Source: an uncultured Pigmentiphaga sp. (lineage in GTDB: Bacteria; Pseudomonadota; Gammaproteobacteria; Burkholderiales; Burkholderiaceae_B). Taken from it: DNA of 12,825 bases. The DNA is taken from positions 1-12,825 of the forward strand of contig CALAGD010000033.1 in NCBI GenBank assembly GCA_937891425.1. The letters are read 5' to 3'. A program made the position numbers and the translations under genes. The notes beneath the pieces are model-generated. The model searched no databases. It was given only the letters and a program-made list of their open reading frames with translations, and was not told the DNA's origin. Positions 7,115-12,825 of the stretch are shown here, in pieces (the stretch's first letter is position 1; every line of letters starts with the position of its first letter).

Positions 7115-7137
7115 CCGGGTTGCCCCGATGTGCACGA

Positions 7138-8091
7138 CTAGGGTAATTCCTCAGTGTTGCCGGGCAGCCGGCGCGCCCGCCACACGCCCGGTGGCACACC
7201 ATACCGCGCCGTGAACGCGCGGCTGAAGTGCGCCGGATCGGCAAACCCTGCAAACCGGGCAATGTCGGACACCGGGGCATCGCGCCAGGCCGGATTGAGC
7301 AGCATGTCGCGCGCCCGCAGCAGACGCTCCTGCTGGATGTACGCGCGCGGCGTGGTGCCGGTGGTTTCGAACAGGTTGTACAGGGTGCGGCGAGCAATGC
7401 CCAGGTCGCGCGCCAGTGAGTCCACGGTGAGCTGTGGGTCGGTCAGATGCTCGCGCACGTAGCGGCGGATGCGCTCAAGCGTGGCTTCAGAGTGCGGACG
7501 GCGCAGGCCGAGTTCGCGCACGCGGCTGGTGAGCGCGCGCTCGATGAGCGACACCGCAGCGTCCTGCAGGGCGTGCTGGCTGTCGGCGTCCAGCGCAGAC
7601 GGCTCGCGCAGCAGAGTGGTGAGGCTGGCCAGCACCACGCGGTCGAGCCCACCGCTGGGCACGGCATTGCCCGCCAGCGCGGCAGCCGCGGGCAGCCAGG
7701 TGCGGCTTTCTTCCTGCGGGATCAGCAGCATCAGCGCGCGGGTGTGGTCGCTGGCCTCGATGGTGTATTCACGGCTGGTGTCATAGATGGACCACATGCC
7801 CCGCCGCAACACCGCTTCGCGCCCGCCCTGCCGGATGCGGCTTTCCCCGTTCAACTGCCAGTACAGCTTGAAGTAGGCGCGGCTGGCGTTCTCGGCATAG
7901 ATGCGCCGCCGGTGCACGCGCGACGCGCTGACGTGCAGTTCCGCCACCAGGGTTTCACCCACGCGCGCCACCAGGGCGCTGGAGTGGAACGCGTGCGGGC
8001 GCGGCGTGGTGCAGTCGAGCTCAAGGAAGTACTGGCAGGTAAGATCGAGCCACTGCCGCACATTGTGGGCGCGCACTTCGACAGGGAGCAT
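7138..8091 (-). CDS. AraC-family transcriptional regulator (FeaR-like architecture)
   Basis: A 317-residue regulator. The N-terminal two-thirds is an AraC_binding_2-type sensing domain with the usual features of that group: the R-x-Y-A-E-N-A-S-R region, YWQLNGESRIRQGG, RRGMWSIYDTSREYTIE, then LMLLIPQEE. Residues about 205-309 are the double helix-turn-helix: first helix pair SLARDLGIARRTLYNLF, second VSDIARFAGFADPAHFSRAF, ending YGVPPGVWRARR. The start at 8091 is preferred over 8151 because AGGA lies 8 nt upstream. The extra 20 residues of the longer version look like translated leader. It lies 144 bp upstream of the aldehyde dehydrogenase and in the same direction, an arrangement that resembles the functional pairing of FeaR with an aldehyde dehydrogenase. 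It probably activates that operon in response to a pathway substrate. Confidence 0.92.
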   Translation of the reverse strand: MLPVEVRAHNVRQWLDLTCQYFLELDCTTPRPHAFHSSALVARVGETLVAELHVSASRVHRRRIYAENASRAYFKLYWQLNGESRIRQGGREAVLRRGMWSIYDTSREYTIEASDHTRALMLLIPQEESRTWLPAAAALAGNAVPSGGLDRVVLASLTTLLREPSALDADSQHALQDAAVSLIERALTSRVRELGLRRPHSEATLERIRRYVREHLTDPQLTVDSLARDLGIARRTLYNLFETTGTTPRAYIQQERLLRARDMLLNPAWRDAPVSDIARFAGFADPAHFSRAFTARYGVPPGVWRARRLPGNTEELP

Positions 8092-8361
8092 GCATGACGT
8101 CCTGATCAGGCGTTGAACCAGGCAAGGCCACCGGCTGCGCCACCAGGACACATCCGCGGCAGACTACCGACAGGCCGGTGAGCGCGCCTTGCGTGAGTAA
8201 ATCCGTGATGCCCGGATGTTTTAAATGAGCGTTTCCTGCCCCGTCAACGAGCAATAGCGCGGTTTAAGGGGAAACCCGAAACCCGCCCCGCCTGCTCCGA
8301 TGCCCCGTGGTCGGGGATAATTCCATCGTTACTCTCCCGGTTGAACACAGAAAATAGGGGC
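8092..8361. other. Divergent intergenic region between the AraC-type gene and fliD
   Basis: No convincing gene, tRNA or known riboswitch is seen here. It holds a small hairpin, CCCCG-TGGT-CGGGG (8303-8316), without a T tract, and a GGTTT/AAACC inverted repeat near 8260-8273. A GCATGC palindrome at 8088-8093 overlaps the regulator's start codon and echoes the operator repeats upstream of the aldehyde dehydrogenase. I could not identify a convincing promoter for the AraC-type gene. A flagellin gene, which often precedes fliD in relatives, is absent. Confidence 0.5.
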
Positions 8362-8388
8362 TAAAGTTCTGCCTGATTCTGCCGTAAT
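8362..8388 (+). promoter_or_regulatory. Sigma-28 (FliA) promoter of the fliD operon
   Basis: TAAAGTTC (8362-8369), an 11-bp spacer, then GCCGTAAT (8381-8388) matches the flagellar sigma-28 consensus TAAAGTTT-N11-GCCGATAA at 7 of 8 and 5 of 8 positions with exact spacing. It lies 60 bp upstream of the fliD start codon. It places fliDST and the downstream genes in the late, FliA-dependent class. Confidence 0.85.
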
Positions 8389-8448
8389 TGGCAATGAGGA
8401 AAGGTAGCGCCCCTATGCGGGCAACTCTCATTGCGTACAGGACACCCC

Positions 8449-9834
8449 ATGGCATCCATCTCTTCCCTTGGCGTCGGTTCGGGCCTTCCCCTGTCAGAGC
8501 TGCTGGCCAATCTGCGCACGGCCGAAGAAGCACCCTTGCGGCTGCTGAAGTCGCGCTACGAGACCTTCCAGACGAAGCTTTCGGCTTACGGTACGCTGAA
8601 GAGCGCCGTCGCAACATTCCAGGACGCGGCCAAAGGCCTCAACAAGCCCGATACCTTCGGCGCCATGAAAGGCACGTCATCGGACCCTTCCGCGGTGAAC
8701 GTCAGCATCAAGGACAACGCCAGGGCGGTGCCCGGCACCTACAACATCGACGTCATCCAGCTCGCCACGCGCCAGAGCCTGGCCACGGTGGGCGTCGAGT
8801 CGCGCAACGACGCGATCGGCACCGGTGGTGTCCTTGAAATCACCATCAATGGTGAAACCCACCAGATCGAGCTCACCGATAGCTCGCTGGAAGGGGTGCG
8901 CAATGCCATCAACGAGGCAGACATTGGCGTGACGGCCAGCGTCATCAACAACGGCAAGGCCACCAACCCCTTCCAGCTGGCCATCGTCGCCAACGAAACC
9001 GGCACCAAGGGCGCCGTTACGGGCATTGCCGTCACGGGCAACGACGACCTGCACGATCTGCTCAGCTTTGGCAGCGGCGGCGATGCCATGCAAGAGCTGG
9101 AAGAAGCCGAGAACGCCCTGATCAAGATCAACGGCATCGAAATCGAAAGCTCCAGCAATACGGTTGAGCAAGCCATCGACGGCGTCAGCCTCGAGCTGAA
9201 CGGCGTTACGAGCAAGTCGGTCACGGTCACCGTCGGCAAGAACACGGCACCCGCGGTCGCTGCGATCCAGGCATTCGTGAATGCCTACAACGCACTGCAA
9301 AGCACCATCGCAAGCCTCACCTCATACGATGTCGAGAACCAGCAGGGCAGCGCTCTCACGGGCGACAGCGTCGCGCGTACGGTGCAATCGCAGACGCGGC
9401 AGTTGCTCAGCTATCGGGTCGAGGGCGAAATAGGCGTGCTGTCGCAGCTGGGCATCACCACCGACCCCACCACGGGCCGGCTCAACCTCGACACCGAAAA
9501 GCTTACCCGCACCCTCAGCGAGAACCCGGGGGCGGTGGATGCCTTCTTCCGTGGCGAGAATGGATTCGCCAAACGCGTCGTCGACGTTACCGAGAACATG
9601 CTGCGCTCAAAGGGCCTGTTCGACAACGTCACGGAAGGCACCAAGCAGACGCTGAAAGACCTCAGCAACCAGTTCGACCGCATGGAGCAGCGCATCGAAG
9701 ACACCATGGCACGCTACCAGGCACAGTTCGTCGCGCTCGATTCCCTGCTGGCGCAGATGAGCAGCACCAGCTCCTACCTGGCGCAGCAGCTCGACATGCT
9801 GACGGCCCAGGCGAAGGCGTCCATGAAATCGTAA
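8449..9834 (+). CDS. fliD: Flagellar filament cap protein FliD (HAP2)
   Basis: A 461-residue hook-associated protein 2. The protein is secreted through the flagellar type III apparatus and forms the pentameric cap under which flagellin subunits fold at the filament tip. The start MASISSLGVGSGLPLSELLA is the characteristic FliD N-terminus, followed by the helical segment APLRLLKSRYETFQTKLSAYG. The central domains include INGIEIESSSNTVEQAIDGV-type sequence. The C-terminal coiled coil is DLSNQFDRMEQRIEDTMARY, with the ending MSSTSSYLAQQLDML. ATG 8449 is chosen over an in-frame TTG at 8431 because it restores the family N-terminus; AGGA lies just upstream. It is first gene of the sigma-28 operon, 25 bp before fliS. 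Length and composition are normal. Confidence 0.97.
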   Translation: MASISSLGVGSGLPLSELLANLRTAEEAPLRLLKSRYETFQTKLSAYGTLKSAVATFQDAAKGLNKPDTFGAMKGTSSDPSAVNVSIKDNARAVPGTYNIDVIQLATRQSLATVGVESRNDAIGTGGVLEITINGETHQIELTDSSLEGVRNAINEADIGVTASVINNGKATNPFQLAIVANETGTKGAVTGIAVTGNDDLHDLLSFGSGGDAMQELEEAENALIKINGIEIESSSNTVEQAIDGVSLELNGVTSKSVTVTVGKNTAPAVAAIQAFVNAYNALQSTIASLTSYDVENQQGSALTGDSVARTVQSQTRQLLSYRVEGEIGVLSQLGITTDPTTGRLNLDTEKLTRTLSENPGAVDAFFRGENGFAKRVVDVTENMLRSKGLFDNVTEGTKQTLKDLSNQFDRMEQRIEDTMARYQAQFVALDSLLAQMSSTSSYLAQQLDMLTAQAKASMKS

Positions 9835-9859
9835 TAATTTCTGAACAGGCGTCGACATC

Positions 9860-10264
9860 ATGACCCCTTCTGTGTATAAACGGCATGCGCAGGCCTACGC
9901 CCGCGTAGGTCTCGAAACTGAAGTCGAATCGGCTTCTCCGGTGAAGCTGATTTCGCTGCTGTTCGACGGCGCACTTGCCGCCATCCGGCGCGCCCGCATG
10001 CACCTTGAACACGGGAACGTGCAGGCACGCGGGGTTGCCATTTCAAAAGCAATCGACATCATCAGCAACGGCCTGCAGGCCGCGCTGAACCACGAGGCGG
10101 GCGGAGAGCTGGCAAGTCGGCTCGACGCCCTGTACGATTACATCCAGCGATGTCTGTTGCTGGCGAATCTGCACGCCGACGCCGCGCGCCTCGAAGAAGC
10201 TGACAAGCTGCTCTCCAACCTGGCGGAAGCTTGGTCGGAGATGGCAGCGAAGCAGACCGCCTAG
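9860..10264 (+). CDS. fliS: Flagellar export chaperone FliS
   Basis: A 134-residue, mostly helical cytoplasmic chaperone. It binds the disordered C-terminus of flagellin, preventing premature polymerisation and delivering it to the export gate. The N-terminal YKRHAQAYARVGLETEVESA and SPVKLISLLFDGALAAIRRA are the family hallmark. The ISKAIDIISNGLQAALN segment and the YDYIQRCLLLANLHAD helix complete the four-helix bundle. Length is standard. It sits between fliD and fliT in the canonical order with short gaps (25 and 24 bp), so it is cotranscribed. Confidence 0.96.
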   Translation: MTPSVYKRHAQAYARVGLETEVESASPVKLISLLFDGALAAIRRARMHLEHGNVQARGVAISKAIDIISNGLQAALNHEAGGELASRLDALYDYIQRCLLLANLHADAARLEEADKLLSNLAEAWSEMAAKQTA

Positions 10265-10288
10265 ATCCTCCACGCAAGGAACACGGCT

Positions 10289-10636
10289 ATGACGAATCCC
10301 GGAAATCCAGTTTTGCAGCTCTACCGTCAGGCAGCGGACATCAGTGCCCACATGCTCGAGCGAGCACGTGATTCCGACTGGGATTCGGTCATCCAGCTGA
10401 ACGAGACGTATCTTCAGGTGATCGAAAACATCCGCCGTTTCGATCATGAGCGTCCGCTCAACGAAGACGACCGCGTCACCAAGTGCGAGTTGCTGCGCAC
10501 GATCCTGCACAATGATGCAGTCACGCGCGACCTGATCATGCCCAGCCTTGAGCGCCTGAGTTTTCTCATTGGCGCCTTGCATCGCAAGCGGCGCGTCGAA
10601 CAGGCCTATCAGCCCGCACACACGGCTGAGACGTGA
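10289..10636 (+). CDS. fliT: Flagellar protein FliT (FliD chaperone)
   Basis: A 115-residue helical protein in the fliT position. In enteric bacteria FliT is the export chaperone for the cap protein FliD and also binds FlhDC to damp flagellar gene expression. The identity rests on size, helical content (VLQLYRQAADISAHMLERA; DDRVTKCELLRTILHNDAVT) and location after fliS, because FliT proteins are weakly conserved. AAGGA 8 nt upstream of the ATG supports the start. Its stop codon overlaps the GTG start of the next gene. Moderate to good confidence. Confidence 0.86.
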   Translation: MTNPGNPVLQLYRQAADISAHMLERARDSDWDSVIQLNETYLQVIENIRRFDHERPLNEDDRVTKCELLRTILHNDAVTRDLIMPSLERLSFLIGALHRKRRVEQAYQPAHTAET

Positions 10637-12273
10637 GCACCGGTCCCTCAACGCTAGGTTCGCTACTGACCACGCGGCTTGACACCGTCTTGGGTGCGAC
10701 GGTAGCGCAGCATCCGGCCGTTCTTGAGGGCACCCGTACGTCCGTGGTGTCGCCCGGCGCCAGCGTGCATGGGCAAGACACCAGCATTCGCGACACCAAC
10801 CAGCCCCCTGGTGCGCGGCACGCTACCGTGCAGGAGCGCGGATCTGCGGGGATTCGCCCTGAAACTCCGGGGGCGGGCGCGGCCAAGGCCGGCGCTGACA
10901 AAGCCCAGGCACTGGCCGGACGGTTATCCGCACGCATACAGCTCAGTGACGCGGGCAAACTGATGCTGGCCCTGCTACTGACCCAGCACCGGGGGCAGCC
11001 AGTCAGTCGAAGCCAGCAACCCTTGTGGCAGCCGCGCATGCAGCCGCTGCCGCTCCCCGTGCAGGCACGGGCGCAACGCGGCGCCGACCCCGGGTCAGGC
11101 CACCAGGCGCGCCCGGCAGCCCGGCCAAGCTCGGGAGCACCGGGCTCTGCCGCAGGCACCGGCTCACCGGCAGGGGGGCAGGCCGCACAGGCAGGCACGC
11201 CCGCTACCGGGGGACCCCAGCTGCCGCAGTCCGGCATGCAGAACGGGGCACAAGCGGGAACCCAGTTCCCGTCCGGTACAGAGCCGGCGAGGCAAGACTG
11301 GTCCGATTCCCCACCCAGCACGCAAGGCAACACCTCCGGCGCCAGCCAGGCCACTGGGCGCCCCGTCGGCACGACGCCCGGGCAAGTTGCGAACAACCTC
11401 TCGGCAGGCGCAACCGGACAGACTCAGGCTGCATCCGGCACGCTGCGCGCCGACGTCCCCCTCCCGCAGAGTTCGCCCGCCTCCACCCAGGCCACACCTG
11501 CTGGCGTGACGGAAACCCGTTCAGCGGAAGCATGGCGCCCGGTGCACGCGACCGCAGCTACTGCACTCGCCCGCGTTCTGCCCTCGTTCACCGGCCCTGC
11601 CGCCACCCTGGCGCGCTCGCTGGCGGAAACCGTGATTTTCAGCGGCGCGTTCTACGAAGCGCACTTGGCAGAGCTGGCTTTTGGCGCACGGCCATTTGCG
11701 GCCATCTGGCGCGAACCCCAAGCCCGCCTGACCTGGGAGCGCACCCCCGACGCACAGCAGCAGGCCCATGCCACACGGGGCGGTGCCCAGTCTGCCGACT
11801 CCAGCGCATCGATCAGCCGCACGGGCGGCCTGCTCAATGCCGGGGCCGGCGCGCTCAACGCGATCCATCCGGATGCACTGTCCTATGTGCACCAGCAGCT
11901 CGACATTCTGGCGAACGGCTGCTTTGCCTGGCTGGGCGAGGTCTGGCCCGGCGCGCAGATGTACTGGGAAATTCGTGAACAGGGGCGCGAGCACGCCGAG
12001 GAAGCCCCTGAGGAAGTGACGTGGTCTACCCGGTTACGCATCCGACTGCCCCGGCTGGGCGACGTCGAGGCCGTCATTCGCGTGCAAGACGAGCGCTGCA
12101 GCGTCACGCTCGTGGCACCCCAGGGCGCTGAGGTGCTGAGCGCCCAGCGCGTGCGCTTGCAGGAACGGTTCGAGGCGGCAAACCTTGCCCTCTCCCAGTT
12201 GCTGATCAGCCGTGAAATGGTCGATCCGGCACCGCCCGCACCTGCGCAGCCGCCCGCATCTGCACCGCTGTAA
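10633..12273 (+). CDS. FliK-like flagellar hook-length control protein
   Basis: A 546-residue protein with two parts. Residues about 140-300 are low-complexity, rich in Gly, Pro, Gln, Ala, Thr and Ser, with no fixed fold, as in the ruler region of FliK. Residues about 460-535 resemble the FliK C-terminal (Flg_hook) domain: TRLRIRLPRLGDVEAVIRVQ followed by a strand CSVTLVAP and a helical ending. This part in FliK contacts FlhB to switch export specificity. The GTG start overlaps the fliT stop (GTGA). The N-terminus STGPSTLGSLLTTRLDTVLG looks genuine, so the GTG is preferred. The next gene encodes an FlhB C-terminal-like protein, an apt partner. Bordetella-type genomes carry a second, canonical fliK elsewhere; whether this one sets hook length is unknown. 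Confidence 0.82.
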   Translation: MSTGPSTLGSLLTTRLDTVLGATVAQHPAVLEGTRTSVVSPGASVHGQDTSIRDTNQPPGARHATVQERGSAGIRPETPGAGAAKAGADKAQALAGRLSARIQLSDAGKLMLALLLTQHRGQPVSRSQQPLWQPRMQPLPLPVQARAQRGADPGSGHQARPAARPSSGAPGSAAGTGSPAGGQAAQAGTPATGGPQLPQSGMQNGAQAGTQFPSGTEPARQDWSDSPPSTQGNTSGASQATGRPVGTTPGQVANNLSAGATGQTQAASGTLRADVPLPQSSPASTQATPAGVTETRSAEAWRPVHATAATALARVLPSFTGPAATLARSLAETVIFSGAFYEAHLAELAFGARPFAAIWREPQARLTWERTPDAQQQAHATRGGAQSADSSASISRTGGLLNAGAGALNAIHPDALSYVHQQLDILANGCFAWLGEVWPGAQMYWEIREQGREHAEEAPEEVTWSTRLRIRLPRLGDVEAVIRVQDERCSVTLVAPQGAEVLSAQRVRLQERFEAANLALSQLLISREMVDPAPPAPAQPPASAPL

Positions 12274-12306
12274 TACGCGCACCGCCGCCCTGAAGGAAGT
12301 CATCAC

Positions 12307-12723
12307 ATGAGTCTACCGCCCAGGCACTCCGAATACGACGTGCGTCGTGCCGCCGAGCGGACCGAAAGGTCGGCAGGCCAGAACGCGCCCGAGGACTCGC
12401 GGCGCGCGGCGGTTGCCCTGCGCTATCGCTCGGGTGATGATGCCCCGCGCGTAGTCGCCAAGGGCTACGGCGTACTTGCCGAAACCATCATACGTACAGC
12501 GCGCGACCACAGCCTGTACATTCATGAATCGCCCGAGCTGGTCAATCTGCTGATGCAGGTCGACCTCGATGCCCGCATTCCGCCGCAATTGTACGCTGCC
12601 GTGGCCGAGCTGCTGGCCTGGCTGTACTACGTCGAATCTGAACAGGGCAGCGCCGCAGCGAAGCACCCCGGCCTCGCCGCGGCATCCCAGGCCCGCGCAA
12701 CGGACGACACGCCGCCTGTCTGA
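12307..12723 (+). CDS. Orphan FlhB C-terminal-domain protein (FlhX/FhlB-like)
   Basis: A 138-residue soluble protein matching only the cytoplasmic C-terminal domain of the export switch protein FlhB/YscU. Visible: AVALRYRSGDDAPRVVAKG, then a helix LAETIIRTARDHSLYIHESP, then IPPQLYAAVAELLAWLYYVE. There is no transmembrane domain. The NPTH autocleavage motif is replaced by DSRR at residues 30-33, so it should not self-cleave. Such stand-alone proteins occur in many flagellar clusters and can in some species stand in for the released FlhB fragment in binding export substrates. GAAGGAAG at 12292-12299 is a strong ribosome site. It lies 33 bp after the FliK-like gene and ends the flagellar run in this window. 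Confidence 0.88.
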   Translation: MSLPPRHSEYDVRRAAERTERSAGQNAPEDSRRAAVALRYRSGDDAPRVVAKGYGVLAETIIRTARDHSLYIHESPELVNLLMQVDLDARIPPQLYAAVAELLAWLYYVESEQGSAAAKHPGLAAASQARATDDTPPV

Positions 12724-12765
12724 AGCTGCGGCGCAGCGCGGATCACTGCCATCGCCATGCAAGCA

Positions 12766-12825
12766 GGGTTCGCACAGATCCTGCCTTGACATCCTCCCCG
12801 GCCTTAAGGCTGGGGATTCCTACGG
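12766..12825 (-). ncRNA. Possible 3' end of an IS200/IS605 omega RNA with its guide
   Basis: If the element at the right edge encodes TnpB, its omega RNA would read leftwards. It would have the 8-bp hairpin (12796-12815) near the scaffold's 3' end, finish the scaffold at GTCAA (12786-12790), and take flanking bases 12785 down to about 12766 as guide. This follows from how TnpB-associated RNAs are known to be organised. The tnpB gene itself is outside the window, so expression and function are unproven. Confidence 0.3.
12786..12825 (-). mobile_element. Right end of an IS200/IS605-family element
   Basis: On the minus strand the sequence entering the window has a GAATCCCC arm, a TTAA loop and a GGCCGGGG arm (12796-12815, 8 bp with one G-U pair), then AGGATGTCAA ending at 12786. 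The hairpin followed by a terminal TCAA is the recurrent subterminal/cleavage signature of IS200/IS605 and IS1341-type (tnpB-only) elements. The transposase or tnpB gene, if present, lies beyond 12825 on the minus strand with its 3' end towards this window. The insertion is 62 bp after the last flagellar gene, in non-coding DNA. It may be a full element or a remnant. Confidence 0.7.

Noticed and set aside
8303..8316. CCCCG/CGGGG hairpin upstream of fliD as a terminator or riboswitch
   Set aside because: It is a short stem without a T tract on either strand and lies upstream of the sigma-28 promoter, so it would not be in the fliD transcript.
10566..11396. 276-codon minus-strand open frame opposite the FliK-like gene
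   Set aside because: It is Pro/Ala/Cys-rich and antisense to the low-complexity FliK segment. It has no motifs and conflicts with the intact flagellar operon.
12725..12737. GCTGC-GGC-GCAGC hairpin after the flhB-like gene as a terminator
   Set aside because: The stem is only 5 bp and no T tract follows. It is too weak to call as an intrinsic terminator.

Overview
The window looks like a chromosomal segment from a GC-rich betaproteobacterium, most likely of the Alcaligenaceae (Bordetella/Achromobacter-like). The evidence is the flagellar gene order fliD-fliS-fliT-fliK-like-flhB-like, a remnant of a Bug-type tripartite tricarboxylate transporter binding protein next to an IclR regulator, and high-GC codon use. 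Placement to genus is inference.

Region 1 (1-1093): the left edge carries what looks like a short decayed IS fragment (IS66 or IS3-type orfA start). It runs into the 3' end of an IclR-family repressor gene read leftwards. Region 2 (1094-3168): a divergent intergenic region, then a rightward pair. The first gene is a 134-codon relic of a Bug solute-binding protein (signal peptide joined in frame to only the C-terminal lobe). The second is an intact FAD-dependent oxidoreductase.

Region 3 (3180-8091), all read leftwards: an AraC-family activator with a FeaR-like architecture, then a tightly packed set of NAD-dependent aldehyde dehydrogenase, carboxymuconolactone-decarboxylase-family protein and a 3-hydroxyisobutyrate-dehydrogenase-family protein. 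The last two overlap by ATGA. A strong intrinsic terminator follows, then a second paralogous dehydrogenase of the same family. A pair of GCATGCAC direct repeats 19 bp apart, just upstream of the aldehyde dehydrogenase, is a good candidate operator for the AraC protein. Together these genes suggest an inducible route oxidising an alcohol/aldehyde/acid series. The substrate cannot be read from the sequence.

Region 4 (8362-12723), read rightwards: a flagellar late operon starting from a clear sigma-28 promoter. It encodes FliD filament cap, FliS flagellin chaperone, FliT chaperone, a FliK-like hook-length protein with a GTG start overlapping fliT, and an orphan FlhB C-terminal-domain protein lacking the NPTH cleavage motif. 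No flagellin gene lies upstream of fliD in this window; the catabolic block sits there instead.

Region 5 (12786-12825): the right edge cuts into the right end of an IS200/IS605-type element (hairpin plus terminal TCAA on the minus strand). Its tnpB, if present, would lie just outside the window.

I saw no rRNA, tRNA, CRISPR array or obviously new defence system. The most interesting items are the internally deleted binding-protein gene, the transposon end with its inferred omega-RNA guide, the AraC operator pair and the unassigned catabolic cluster.
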